This document shows positions 38,444 through 49,000 of a stretch of 64,000 nucleotides of DNA, one piece after another. This stretch comes from CALBRZ01 sp964511065. GTDB taxonomy: Bacteria; Planctomycetota; Planctomycetia; Pirellulales; S012-138. How positions within the stretch are numbered: the stretch's first letter is position 1; the number at the start of each line of letters is the position of its first letter. A program made the translations under genes and the position numbers. Under the pieces are notes generated by a model. That model was not told the origin of the DNA. It made no database searches and saw nothing but the letters and a program-made list of their open reading frames with translations. The stretch spans positions 1 to 64,000 of the forward strand of contig CAZEEG010000007.1 of assembly GCA_964511065.1 (NCBI GenBank), written 5' to 3'.

Positions 38444-39730
38444 TCACACGACGACGTAGCTATCGGGATTGGCCCACTCGCCCTTCTCTTCCTGGAAAAT
38501 CCGGCTCTTGTCGATTTCCAGTTGGCCGTCGTCCGCGATGCGGATGGCGTAACGCTCAAGCGGGCGCGGCGCCGGCCCCTCAAAGTTGATTCCGTCCACG
38601 TAGAAGCCGCTGCCATGACAGGGGCACTTGAACTTCTGCTCGCTTTCCAGCCAGTTGGGCGTGCAGCCCAGGTGGGTGCAAACCGTCTTGAGTGCATAGA
38701 TCATCTGCTGGCCGTTGTACTCGCCATTCACGATCCACACGCCAAACGCGGCTTTGAAACGCTCGTCCACCATACCCGGCGGAAAGTCCGATGGCTGCCC
38801 TACCTTGAATTGGCTAGGCGGTTCGGTAAGGACGTTGGGAAACATGAATCGGGCGAAGCCCAGCGTCCAGAGGCCCAGCGTCCCGGCCAACGCTCCAAAA
38901 CCCACCCCGATCGACGTACCCACCATCGCGCCCATCATCGCCACCACGCCGCGACGCCCTTCATCCACCTTGGGCTTGGCACTCTCGGGCTTCTTCTGAG
39001 CGTAGGCCGGTTTGGCCGGCATCGGCGGAACGGCCGGCTTGGCCGGGCGGGGAACGGCATCTTCGACGCGCTTCTCGCCGCGGGCGGGCAGCAAACCCGC
39101 CTCAGCCTTGCTCAGCGGTCCGCGCTTCTTTTCCGCCCGGGCGGCAGCCAAAATACTGGCGGTCTTGGGAGGTCCGGCCGGCGTTTCTGTCGCGGCGGGC
39201 GACGGCTCGGCCTTGGCGGCCGCAGGTTTGGCGGCCGGCTTCTCCCCGGCTGCCTTGGCCGCGGGCTTTTCCGTGGGCGGTTTCTCGGCGGCAGGCTGAT
39301 CGGAGCCGCTGCCCTGTTTCCGGGCCATCGCCAGGATGTCGGAGACACTCGGTCGTCCGCCGCTACTGGCTGCGGGCTTCGAAGGTTCCGCAGGCTTTTC
39401 GGCAGAGGATTCCGCCGGCGTTGATTCTGATTTGGCTGGCGTATCGCCACCCTGTTTCTCGGCGCGGGCCATCGCCAGGATATCGGCCACGCTGGGACGC
39501 CCGCCTCCTGGGGACGGCTTGGCAGGGGGCTTAGGCGCGGATTCGGGCGGGGGCGACGACGCTGCCGCACCGGCCCCGGTCGCATCGCCCGGGCCTTCTT
39601 CGGCAGGTGTGGGTGATTCCGATGGAGGGGATTCGACTTGTGGCTCGTCCGGTGCCTGCTGATCCTTGGAGTCCGCCTTTCGAGCGGCCGCCAGGATCTC
39701 GGCAGTCGTCATCTTCTTCTTTTCGGCCAT
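38444..39730 (-). CDS. Rieske iron-sulfur protein with a repetitive N-terminal extension
   Basis: 428 residues from the ATG at 39730. Residues 261-292 form the membrane helix. The [2Fe-2S] ligands are in CTHLGC at 351-356 and CPCHGSG at 369-375. The N-terminal 250 residues are Ala/Pro/Lys/Glu-rich and carry four copies of an amphipathic motif, AEILAAAR, ADILAMAR, SDILAMAR and ASILAAAR (residues 10, 82, 129 and 191). Ordinary Rieske proteins are about 180-200 residues without this extension. The extension should be cytosolic. It is the first gene of the b6f-like unit. Confidence 0.93.
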   Translation of the reverse strand: MAEKKKMTTAEILAAARKADSKDQQAPDEPQVESPPSESPTPAEEGPGDATGAGAAASSPPPESAPKPPAKPSPGGGRPSVADILAMARAEKQGGDTPAKSESTPAESSAEKPAEPSKPAASSGGRPSVSDILAMARKQGSGSDQPAAEKPPTEKPAAKAAGEKPAAKPAAAKAEPSPAATETPAGPPKTASILAAARAEKKRGPLSKAEAGLLPARGEKRVEDAVPRPAKPAVPPMPAKPAYAQKKPESAKPKVDEGRRGVVAMMGAMVGTSIGVGFGALAGTLGLWTLGFARFMFPNVLTEPPSQFKVGQPSDFPPGMVDERFKAAFGVWIVNGEYNGQQMIYALKTVCTHLGCTPNWLESEQKFKCPCHGSGFYVDGINFEGPAPRPLERYAIRIADDGQLEIDKSRIFQEEKGEWANPDSYVVV

Positions 39731-39862
39731 TGTGTCGACTCTTGGTGCTGGGGGCGCTTACCCAATTGGGAGCGCAATTTCAGACCGGCACTCGACAACC
39801 TGCGCGCCTGATAAGATCCGGATCCCCCACCCGCCGGCAAGCCTTGTCACCAGCGGAGCGAT

Positions 39863-39891
39863 TCCATAAGACCCCCCGGCCGTTTCGTCAA
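39863..39891 (-). promoter_or_regulatory. Possible promoter of the Rieske gene
   Basis: On the minus strand TTGACG (39891-39886), a 17-nt spacer and TATGGA (39868-39863), about 130 nt before the start. The -35 box is good and the -10 box is weak. The 380-nt space it lies in contains no gene. Confidence 0.4.
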
Positions 39892-40110
39892 GCGCCCGTT
39901 GTACACGATTGATCGGCAGCAGCAAGCCCCCTTGCAGGGTGCGACAAAATGCCACATGGTAACGGGCGGTTAGCGGCATGCCGTTTAGCCGGGTGCGGTG
40001 GCTTCCGTGCATGCCCACCCGCGAACGGGTGGGCGGCATTCTTGCAGCCATCGCACTTGCAACACAGGCCCCGATCCCAGTCCGCCTCCGCGCAGGCTCA
40101 ACCCGCGTCC

Positions 40111-41655
40111 TTAGCACCGCAGTCTGGCAGCTTCTTCCTGCCCGAACTGGGCCAGCCGAGCCACCGTGCTGCGCAGATCGTCGGGCGTGGTGCGGGGATT
40201 GATAATGCACATCCGCAGCACGCGGCGGTCACGCAACATGGTGGAAGTCACCGTGGCATACGCTTCATCGAGTACCCGATTCACAATGCGCTCGTTCACC
40301 GCATTGGCCGCCGCCAGGTCGTGGCCGTCCTCGGCGTAATAAAACGTGAGGATGCCGATTTGAGCCGGGGTGAACAAATGCAGGTTGGGTGTCGCACGTA
40401 CAATCTGCTCGGCCAGTTCGGCCAATTCAATCCCCCGGGAGATGGCCTGGCGAAACGCATTGACCCCGAAGAACCGGATCGACATCCACAGCTTGAGCGC
40501 CCGGAACGATCGGGTCAATTGGATACCGACGTCTTGGAAGTTGACATCTTCGCTGATCCGCAGGGCATCGGCCAGGTATTCGGCCGTGACCTGAAAGGCG
40601 TCGAACAGGTGCTTCCAGTCGCGCACCAGCACACACCCGCACTCGTAAGGCTGGAACAGCCATTTGTGCGGATCGATGGTCAACGAATCGAGGCGGTCCA
40701 ATCCCTTAAGCGCTTGACGTCCGGTTTCAGACAGCACGGCCGCCGCTCCATATGCGCCGTCGGCATGCAGCCACAGCCCTTGTTGCTGACAGAAGTCGGC
40801 CAACTCATCCAGCGGATCGACGGCCCCGGTGTTCGTTGTACCGGCGTTGGCAACCACGCAGAACGGGTGCAAACCTCGGGCACGATCGGAGATCACCCGC
40901 TGCCGCAAGACATCGACCGGCAGGCGGTAGTGTTCGTCGGAAGGGATTCGCACAAACTGGTCTTGGGCAAACCCCAACACGCGGAACGCCCGCTGCAGCG
41001 AAGAGTGGCATTGATCGGAACCGTAGGCGATGCCGCGGGAGACGTCGTCGCGCAGTTTCACGTGCCGGGCGGTGGCCAAGGCGGTCAGGTTGGCACTCGA
41101 ACCGCCACTCACCAGCACGCCGCCGGTGCTTTCGGGCAGGCCGCACCACTCGCGTAGCCAATCCAGCACGATCCGCTCCACCTGGCAAGGGCCGGCGCCT
41201 TCCAGCCAATTGCCGCTGAAGATGTTGTAGCCCGCGGCCAGGCAGTCAGCCATTACGCTGACAAAGTTACTGGGGCTAGGCACAAAGGCAAAGAACCGGG
41301 GATGTGCTGTCAAACCCACGGCGGTCAGCACTTCGTCTGTCGTTTGGCCCAAGATGGCTTCCCAAGGTTCAGGCTGGTCCGGTGCCGGTGCCGCCAACTT
41401 TTCCTTGAGGACGGTGCGGGGAAGATGCCGCGTGGCCGGTTTATTCGGCAGGTTCACAAAATGCTCGACCAGGTGGTCGATCACCTGGTAGCCCATCTGC
41501 CGCATGGACTCGGCCGAAAGCTCCAACAGCGCCGGGTCGCCGGCGGGAGCGATCGGGCCAGAGGCCTTGGCCGTGGGTTCTGATGGCGTTGGATGATCGG
41601 CAGATGTTGGCCCGAAGTTGGAATCTCGCCCAGGATCAGATGGTGGATGGCTCAT
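40111..41655 (-). CDS. PLP-dependent amino acid decarboxylase (group II, aromatic-L-amino-acid type)
   Basis: 514 residues from the ATG at 41655. A disordered Pro/Ser-rich head of about 40 residues precedes a fold-type I core. Lys331 in TIDPHKWLFQPYECG binds PLP. HPRFFAFVPSPSN, LVSGGSSANLTAL and LHADGAYGAA are conserved blocks of the pyridoxal_deC family. It most resembles the aromatic or tryptophan decarboxylase branch. The exact substrate is not decidable; DOPA, tyrosine, tryptophan and glutamate are candidates. It is transcribed alone. Confidence 0.9.
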   Translation of the reverse strand: MSHPPSDPGRDSNFGPTSADHPTPSEPTAKASGPIAPAGDPALLELSAESMRQMGYQVIDHLVEHFVNLPNKPATRHLPRTVLKEKLAAPAPDQPEPWEAILGQTTDEVLTAVGLTAHPRFFAFVPSPSNFVSVMADCLAAGYNIFSGNWLEGAGPCQVERIVLDWLREWCGLPESTGGVLVSGGSSANLTALATARHVKLRDDVSRGIAYGSDQCHSSLQRAFRVLGFAQDQFVRIPSDEHYRLPVDVLRQRVISDRARGLHPFCVVANAGTTNTGAVDPLDELADFCQQQGLWLHADGAYGAAAVLSETGRQALKGLDRLDSLTIDPHKWLFQPYECGCVLVRDWKHLFDAFQVTAEYLADALRISEDVNFQDVGIQLTRSFRALKLWMSIRFFGVNAFRQAISRGIELAELAEQIVRATPNLHLFTPAQIGILTFYYAEDGHDLAAANAVNERIVNRVLDEAYATVTSTMLRDRRVLRMCIINPRTTPDDLRSTVARLAQFGQEEAARLRC

Positions 41656-41884
41656 CGTGATTGCGTTGGTTCAGGGTGCCGGCGGGGGGATGCCGTTGGC
41701 CGCGGCAGGCGGCACCACGTGCGCATCGGCCTTATCCGTTATACATGCGTTTGCGGGAACGTAACGCATTCACCCTGTTGTGGCGATGGTGCCTGCGCTC
41801 GGCATCAACATTGCATGGAAGCCCCAGGGCGATGGGTTGTCCGCGCAATGGGCTTCGACGCCAACCCAATGGGAAACCGGCGAA

Positions 41885-41913
41885 TTGCCAGTACGAGCCG
41901 ATTCAGGTATGTT
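41885..41913 (+). promoter_or_regulatory. Possible sodA promoter
   Basis: TTGCCA (41885-41890), a 17-nt spacer and TATGTT (41908-41913), matching the consensus at 5 and 4 of 6 positions. It would give a leader of about 265 nt. The rest of the 528-nt space between the divergent genes holds nothing convincing. Confidence 0.35.
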
Positions 41914-42183
41914 CCACATTCGCATGTCGACCACAGTCGAGCGAGACGCATGCCCGCGGCCTTGGGCCGCTTGGGGATGCGATCAGCCCGCCGCTCGCGT
42001 TGGCCCACCACGGTTCCATACCGATTGCGGCGATGGAAGGCGGGCAAATCGGCGCGGGCTCACGGCGATTGGTGGAAAACCTGGGTGGCAGCGGCAACGA
42101 TCGGCCGCGTCGACAGCCCATGACCGTTCTGGCGTACGGCCCGCAGCCGTACTTTGGGCCTAACTTGATGAGGAGAAACAGAC

Positions 42184-42792
42184 ATGGCCTACACTGTCCC
42201 GGACCTGCCTTATCCGTTCGATGCCCTGGAGCCGCACATTGATGCCAAGACGATGGAAATCCATCACGACAAGCATCATGCCGGATACGTTGCCAAGCTG
42301 AACGCAGCCATCGAAAACACCGACTTGGGCAGCAAGTCGGTCGAGGAACTGGTTTCGATGATCGACTCCGTGCCCGAAAATATCCGCGCTGCCGTGCGGA
42401 ACAACGGGGGCGGGCATGCCAACCATTCGCTGTTCTGGACGATCATGAGTCCCAACGGCGGTGGCGAACCGACGGGCGAGTTGGCCGCGGCCATTAATTC
42501 GACGTTCGGCAGCTTCGACAAATTCAAACAAGAATTTGCCGATGCGGCCGCCAACCGGTTTGGCAGCGGTTGGGCGTGGTTGTGCCTCGACGCCGACAAG
42601 AAGCTGCACGTCGAAAGCACCCCCAATCAGGACACGCCGTTGATGCACGGCCACACGCCGATTCTCGGCTTGGACGTGTGGGAGCATGCCTATTATCTGA
42701 AGTACCAGAACCGGCGGCCCGATTACATCGCCGCCTTCTTCAACGTGATCAACTGGGACGAAGTCGCCCGCCGTTACGCGGCCGCCAAGTAA
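42184..42792 (+). CDS. sodA: Superoxide dismutase (Mn/Fe family)
   Basis: 202 residues. The ATG at 42184 has AGGAG 8 nt upstream. Metal ligands are His27 in EIHHDKHH, His in GHANHSLFW, and Asp and His in LDVWEHAYYLKYQN, the family signature. GHANH and the NQDTPLM context favour manganese, though cambialism cannot be excluded. No signal peptide is present, so it is cytosolic. It detoxifies superoxide made by the respiratory chain. An intrinsic terminator follows. Confidence 0.97.
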   Translation: MAYTVPDLPYPFDALEPHIDAKTMEIHHDKHHAGYVAKLNAAIENTDLGSKSVEELVSMIDSVPENIRAAVRNNGGGHANHSLFWTIMSPNGGGEPTGELAAAINSTFGSFDKFKQEFADAAANRFGSGWAWLCLDADKKLHVESTPNQDTPLMHGHTPILGLDVWEHAYYLKYQNRRPDYIAAFFNVINWDEVARRYAAAK

Positions 42793-42849
42793 ACCACGTT
42801 GAGCCATCGGCACCGGGCGCTGACAAACGCCCCGGCCGGCATAACACGA

Positions 42850-42889
42850 GAGCATCGGGCAGCCACCGATCGGGCCCGGTGCTCTTTTT
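42850..42889 (+). terminator. Intrinsic terminator of sodA
   Basis: GAGCATCGGGC (42850-42860) pairs with GCCCGGTGCTC (42874-42884) with one G-T wobble, followed by TTTTT. Confidence 0.88.
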
Positions 42890-42981
42890 GCATTCCTGCC
42901 GATCATCGCCCGCAGGGAACGGGGCGCTGCGACTCGCCAGGCGGCCGAGAAGGCCGTCCCATGCACGCCTGTCCAATGCAT

Positions 42982-43015
42982 AACGCCCGGCCGAGATCAG
43001 TCCCGGCCGGGCGTT
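42982..43015. terminator. GC hairpin between convergent genes, probable terminator of the YTV gene
   Basis: A perfect 12-bp stem, AACGCCCGGCCG (42982-42993) with CGGCCGGGCGTT (43004-43015), has a 10-nt loop. Only a short T run follows, so termination strength is uncertain. Confidence 0.6.
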
Positions 43016-43095
43016 GAGCTGCAACCCGATCTGTCGTTTGGAAGCGGTTCTTGGGGCTGTTGGAATCTCCGCACTCCGGCGGAAAACCATTGCCC

Positions 43096-44604
43096 TTACT
43101 CTTGGTAGTTCGCCGTGTTGACCGGCACCAGCGGCAGCCGCGTTGAGCGGAACGTGGCGCTGATATTCGGCTCGCGAACGTCTTCACCCGGCTCAATCCG
43201 AGGTTGCTGCGTTTCGGGCGCCGGTCGTGAGGGATCAGGGCGGGTCTGCGGCATCGGCTGGCCCGGTTGCGTTTGCGGCATCGGCGTCAGACGCGAATCA
43301 TCCTGCGGCGCGAACGTGCGCGGTTCACCCGGCCGCGTTTGCGGGGCCGGAGTGGGTTGCAACGGGCTAGGTTGAGCTTCAGGAATCGGTTGCAGCGCCG
43401 CATCGCCTTGCGGTACGGCCGGAACCGCCAACTCGGCGCCGGTGCAGGGATCAATCGGAATCCGGTGCACGATCACCCGCGGTACGCGCATCGTGTACGT
43501 GACGGGCACGCGCCGTGTCACATAACGCGGAACCTGGACCGTTTGTTGCACCGCCACCTGGCGGCAGGTGCGGACGGGAATCTGCTCGACGCGTTCTTCC
43601 GTCACCAGTCGGCAAGTGGTGTAAGGGACGCGGCGGACCTGTTCTTCGCAGACCATCCGGCAAACCCGCTCGGGAATTTGTCGCTGATGGGTTTCCACCA
43701 CCTGGCGGCAAACCTGGTAGGGAACACGGCGAACGTGTTCCTCGGCCACCATCCGGCACACCTGGTACGGCACCTGCCGCACCTGTTCTTCGGTGACCAT
43801 GCGCTGGACCTGGTATTGCACCACGCGCCGCTCGGTTTCCGGCACCATCACCGTTTGTGGTACCTGGTATGTCTGAATGTTCGGCCGCCAGACTTGCTGG
43901 TGCTCAATCGTGGGCGGGCAGGGCTGCTGCACCCATGCCAGGCCGCCGCCGCGATAGAACGCCTGGCCCGTCACCGGATCGACCTGGCAGCCGCCGGGCA
44001 CCCAGCGGAGCCGCGTTTTTACCGGACCGGGACGCAACACCTGCTGCTGCTCCCAGCAGCCGTTATCGACCGTGACATTGCGATAGGTCACGTGCGGCCG
44101 CATCACGGTGTAGCACTCTTCGCGCTCCGCGGTTTCCATCACCGGCCGCTGGACGAAGTACCGTTCCTCGCGGACGTGCGTCTCCGTCACCGGCCGCTGC
44201 ACGGTGTACCGCTCTTCGCGCTCGTGGGTCTCCACCACGTTGCGGACCTGGTTGTAGGTCACCGTCCGCATGCGGGTTTCCCAGACGGGCCTCTGGACAG
44301 TGTACCGTTCTTCGCGCTCGTGCGTTTCGTACACCGGCCGCTGCACGGTGTACCGCCGCTCGCGCATCTCCGTCTCCCAGACATTGCGGTAGTAGGTCAC
44401 CTGCTGCTGTTCGTAGACGGTCTCCGTCTCCAGCCGGTAGCAGGTGATCGGCCGCTCCTCGTAAGCGGTTTCATAGACCAACCGGTAGGTCTGCGTGGGA
44501 TAAACCTCGCAGGCGGGCGAGCCGCACAGTTGCGCTTGCACCTGTCTCGGCGATATCGGCACAACCAGGGCCGCGCACACCAAGATGCCAGTAACGATAC
44601 GCAT
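43096..44604 (-). CDS. YTV-repeat exported protein
   Basis: 502 residues from the ATG at 44604. The signal peptide ends at VQAQ near residue 24. Residues 35-180 contain repeats such as RYTVQRPVYETHEREE and RYTVQRPVWETRM. A middle segment has GCWEQQQVLRPGPVK. Residues 250-370 repeat VRRVPYQVCR and related units. The tail of 110 residues is Pro/Gln-rich. The family is largely planctomycete-specific. Unlike the paralogue at 1-1031 this copy is Arg/Gln-rich and poor in cysteine. Its function is unknown; an envelope structural role is inferred. Confidence 0.88.
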   Translation of the reverse strand: MRIVTGILVCAALVVPISPRQVQAQLCGSPACEVYPTQTYRLVYETAYEERPITCYRLETETVYEQQQVTYYRNVWETEMRERRYTVQRPVYETHEREERYTVQRPVWETRMRTVTYNQVRNVVETHEREERYTVQRPVTETHVREERYFVQRPVMETAEREECYTVMRPHVTYRNVTVDNGCWEQQQVLRPGPVKTRLRWVPGGCQVDPVTGQAFYRGGGLAWVQQPCPPTIEHQQVWRPNIQTYQVPQTVMVPETERRVVQYQVQRMVTEEQVRQVPYQVCRMVAEEHVRRVPYQVCRQVVETHQRQIPERVCRMVCEEQVRRVPYTTCRLVTEERVEQIPVRTCRQVAVQQTVQVPRYVTRRVPVTYTMRVPRVIVHRIPIDPCTGAELAVPAVPQGDAALQPIPEAQPSPLQPTPAPQTRPGEPRTFAPQDDSRLTPMPQTQPGQPMPQTRPDPSRPAPETQQPRIEPGEDVREPNISATFRSTRLPLVPVNTANYQE

Positions 44605-44744
44605 CGCTCGGAGCTCCTCGGCCTTCCACTCCGGCCTTCCTGCGCCGAACCGGCCAACTTTCTACTTGCGCTTGGGCCGCACCACGCAACTGCCTTCCCG
44701 GCGACTGCGCCTCGGTGCGGTAAGGTGATCTTCCGACTTCAATG

Positions 44745-44833
44745 AGTCTGAATGCCTATGAAGTGTGGGATATTGCTCGTTCCCAGGCAAATCGGACTTG
44801 TATGTCATTCTTGAATCTTTTCAGTCTGAATGC
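44745..44833. promoter_or_regulatory. Direct repeat AGTCTGAATGC upstream of the YTV gene
   Basis: Two exact 11-bp copies at 44745-44755 and 44823-44833, 78 bp apart, lie in the AT-richer stretch 140-230 nt before the YTV start. They could be regulator half-sites. The wider space 44605-45236 contains no supported gene. Confidence 0.4.
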
Positions 44834-45236
44834 AAGTTGCCGGTTGCGGTTCCGCCGAATTAACTTGAAAAATCCTTCATAAAATGTTGCCGGATCATCC
44901 ATTCACGTGATGGACGCTAGCGGTTAGTGATAGCAAACGCATTATGACGATTCTGCCGGCGATTGAAGATGGGTAGCCGTGCCAGGCATTCAGGAAAAGC
45001 ATAGCGATGCTAGCACTCGGGCAGACTTTAACGCCTGGGCCGTTTATAAAGGATCTGCGAAACGAACGGCCACTTCGTTAGGGGCCGATCTGCTCCGCAT
45101 CCCGCCCGGTTCTGCCGGAAACAAAAGATGCGCAGCGCAAAAACCGCATTACCGCCAGGCATGCGCCCTTACCGCCTTGGAACTCGGTTCTGCACCGTGC
45201 GCGAACGAACGCGATGTCAAACGCTGCCGCGGCGGT

Positions 45237-45419
45237 TTACGGTCCGTACGTAACGGGCGCCGGTGTGCCTTGGATGACCGGTGGACAGGCCGGCGGACAC
45301 ACCGGAACGGCGCAAGCGGGGGAGGGCGTCCAACACTGCGGCGGGCACACGGGCCGATGATGACAGCCCAACGCAACCATCAGCGCTGCACAGAGGCCCA
45401 AGGGCAGAATCCGTTTCAT
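45237..45419 (-). CDS. Small Cys/Pro-rich lipoprotein
   Basis: 60 residues. The ATG at 45419 has GAGGA about 9 nt upstream. MKRILPLGLCAALMVALGC is a lipoprotein signal. The mature part of about 40 residues has HHRP, then CPPQC, CAVPVC and CPPAC units, six cysteines in all. It may bind metal or form disulfides. It is divergent from the secretin gene. The family is unknown. Confidence 0.65.
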   Translation of the reverse strand: MKRILPLGLCAALMVALGCHHRPVCPPQCWTPSPACAVPVCPPACPPVIQGTPAPVTYGP

Positions 45420-46045
45420 GAAACGATTCCTCGAAGGTGGAACGCTTGCCAGCAGCAACCGTCCAGGGAGTCTGGACGCCGTAGCGGTCGCGAAGGGCAA
45501 CGGGAGGGGCAAACCATATGCCGAACCTCGCCGCAGGGCAAACCCAGTCGTCTTGAAAAAACGGTTCTGATGCGCGCAGGGGGGAGGCGCCAGCAGCAAA
45601 GCACTGGCCGCCCGTCCATGGTTCAAATACGGCTGCCAGCGATTGCTGGTCCTATAGGCGCCCGGTTTTCAACACACTGCGTGCAGGACTCGTTGCCAAC
45701 ACCTGCCACGCAGCAGCAGCGCCCTTCTATAGATGCGGAAGGCTGACACGAACGTGAGCGGGCATTCGCTGCGCAGGTGTCAGTATACCTCGGCAGCGTG
45801 CTGTCGCTGATAGCCTCGGCAGTGCAGGCATGATGGTGACTAGCGTGCAACGTAAGCGGCAGTCCGAATACTGCGCGCATTGTCAGCACTCGCCGGCCGT
45901 CAAAGTTTGTCAATTCGGAACAGCTTTCCTGCAGACCCAAGGACGTGGTGCCGAATACACGATGTACACGAACTTTGCCGCGCAAGCGGTGCCGGTTCGT
46001 GAACTCAGATCCAGGGGGGGCGCCCTGAGACATGAGTTACAACGA
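45420..46045. other. Region between the small lipoprotein and secretin genes
   Basis: It holds divergent promoters by position, but no clear boxes are seen. The secretin frame stays open upstream to about 45830; that part lacks a signal peptide and has ordinary composition, so it is treated as non-coding or as an uncertain N-terminal extension. Confidence 0.45.
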
Positions 46046-49000
46046 ATGCAGGTGTCTAAACTCGGTCGGGCATTTCGCACTGCATGCAGCTGCGCAGTTG
46101 CGCTGGGCTGGGGGACGGCTTTGCCAGCGGCAGAGCCTCAACCGGGCTACCCAGTGGGTCACGCACATGGAATGCAGGGCGCGCCCCATGGGCAGCCAGC
46201 GGCGATGCGGCCGGTGCAACCGCCGCCAGCATTTGGGCATCCGCTGCCCCTTCAGCAGGGCCCAGCTGCCGGCGGCGTCTATCATGCTGGCGGGCCGATG
46301 CCCGGGGCGTTTTCTCCGTATCCGGCCGGCCCGGCCGAGGGCGTTCTGCCGGCAGGCTATTCCGCGCCGACGTTGACGCATCCCGCGAGGGTGGCCGGTC
46401 AGCCAGGAAGTGTTGCTGCGGCCGGGAGCTTTGCCGCGCGGTTGAATCAGCCTGCGCCGGCGCAACCCAACGCGCTGGCAGCGCCCCAGGGCGAGCAACG
46501 TCAAACGCGCGTGCATGCGCTTCAGTTTGCGCACGCCGCGGAAGTTCAAGCGGCAATGGTGCATTGGCTCCAGGGCGCGTCGATGCGGGGCGAGGTATCG
46601 GTCGATCCCACGCAAAACGCCGTCATCGTGCAGGGCGGCGACGACGTTCAAAAGCTGGCAGCCGAGATCGTCCAGTCGATGGACCGCGCGGCCCAGGAAC
46701 AGCTTGGCCCGCCGACATTGCAAACCTATCCCGCTCCGGCCAACCACTTGGAACCGATGACCGAGGCGGTTCGCGGCCGGTTTGGGCCACACGGTGCCCG
46801 AGTCGCCGCTGACTCCCGCAACAATCAACTCCTGGTGGTGGCTCCGGCGGCCATGCAGGCGGAAATTGCCAAGTTTCTGGGAGCTTCAGGCACAGGGCAG
46901 GCTCCCGCACCCGCGGCGCAAGGGGCCGTGCGCGGTCCCCAGCCCGAGGCACCTCCTGCCCCAACCGCTCCCCGCGGAGCCAACTTCGGGCTGTTGACGA
47001 CCACGGCCGGCCAGGGGCAGATCATGCAACTGCGCCGTTCGCCCGCAGAGATGCAGAAGGTCTTGCGGCGGCTATACGGGCCTCGATTGACGGAGGCAGC
47101 CAGCACCAATCGCGACGTCGCAATTTACACGCTCGATCTTTCACAGCAGGAGCGGCTGCGCATCGAATTCGACCTGCTGACCGGGCAGGTGGTGATCCAC
47201 GGACCGCCAGCGGCCACCGAACGGTGCGCCCGGCTGCTCGCCATCTTGGAGGCACCCCAGGTTCCGCAGGCGAGCAACCGGATTGAAGTGGTTCCGCTGG
47301 GGGCGGCCCCGCCGGGCAAAGTCGTTCAGGTTGCCACGCTGCTGGAAGAAGCACGCCAGCGCGGATTGCGCGAGCGTTCCCAAGCCGTGCGGGCCCAGGC
47401 GATTCGTTCGCCCCACCTCGTCGCGCAACTGTTCCAGCCGCCCGATGCCAACCAACCGCCGCAGGGAGCACAAGTGCCCGGCCAGCAACAAGGCGGCGCG
47501 GCTGCCGGGGCAGGTGCGGCAGCGGGCCAGGCACTTCCCCAGGAGCAAGCGTTCCCGAATGGGCAAGCCGACATCCCGGCCGACACCCAGGGGCTGGTAG
47601 GCCCGGTCCAGGTGGAAGTGCTGGAAGACCTGGGGGTGATTATTCTCCGCGGTCCGAAAGAAGATGTGGATCGGCTGATTCGCATCATCGAACAGATCGA
47701 AGAACGCAGCCAGGAGACGGAACCGGAAATCCGTGTTCACCAGTTGGAGTATGTGAACGGCGAAGCCTTGGCCACAATCGTCCGCGAGCTGTACGACTCG
47801 GTGTATGCGGGCCGTAAAGGTCGCGTGAGCATCACGCCGCTGGTGGAGCCCAACGCGCTACTGTTGATTGGTCCGCCACCCAGCGTGGAAGCGGCCACCG
47901 ATTTGATCCGCCGGCTGGATACGCCTTCGGGGCCGGAATCGCAGTTTGAGGTCTTCCGACTGAAGTACGCTTCGGCCCAGGCGGCTGCCGCAACCTTGCA
48001 GCAGTTTTATGGAGCCCCGCCAGGGCCGGGCGCGCAGCAGCCCGGCCAGGCCCAACAGCAGTTGCCCGGCTTGTTCCCTCGGGTCAACGTGATTGCCGAC
48101 TTTCGAACCAACGCCCTGATTGTGCGGGCCAGCCCGCGCGATCTGGCCGAGATTGCCCATCTGTTATCCAGGATCGACATCGACAGTTCACCTTCCGAAC
48201 TGACGCTCAAGGTGTTCCAGTTGAGGAACTCGCTGGCCGAAGACCTGGCCGCGGTATTGCAGGCGGCGATCACGGGCGCGGCGGCGGGGCAACAGTTGGG
48301 CCCGCAGCTTCCCGGCGTACAGCAGCAAGCCGTGGGGCCACAGGCCCAGCAGCAGGCGGCACAGCGTTCGGCCGTGTTGCGATTGATGACGCTCGACGCC
48401 CGGGACCGCACGATCCTGCGGTCGGGCATCCTGGTCGACGTGCAGGTGACTCCCGACCCCCGCGCCAACTCGGTGGTGGTACGGGCCCCGGCCGACAGTA
48501 TGCCGCTGATCGAGGCGCTGATCGAACAGTTGGACAACATCCCCGGCGCCACGGCGCAGATCAAGGTGTTCACCATCGTCAATGGCGATGCCGAAAGCCT
48601 GGTGAGCATGCTCAGCACGCTGTTTGGCGCAACGGCAACGGGAGGGCAGTTCGGCGTTCAGCAGGCGGCGAGCGTACAGGCCGATGGTTCCATCGTTCCG
48701 CTACGGTTTGCCGTTGACTCGCGCACGAACTCGATCCTGGCCACCGGCAGTTCATCGGACCTGACCATTGTGGAAGCGATCCTGTTGCGGCTCGACGAAA
48801 GCGACATTCGCGAGCGGGAAACGCAGGTTTACCGCCTGAAGAACGCCCCGGCGCTCGATGTTGCCGCCAGCATCAATCAGTTGTTGCAGGCTGAACGGGC
48901 CGTGCAGGAGCAGGGCGTCCGTAGCGCGTTCCAGCAGATTCAGGAAGAAGTGGTGGTCGTGGGCGAACCGGTGACCAACAGCCTGATTGTCACGGCAACG

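Noticed and set aside
43267..44745. A 492-codon plus-strand open frame with His/Leu/Phe repeats
   Set aside because: Antisense to the YTV-repeat gene; the repetitiveness is inherited from the coding repeats on the other strand.
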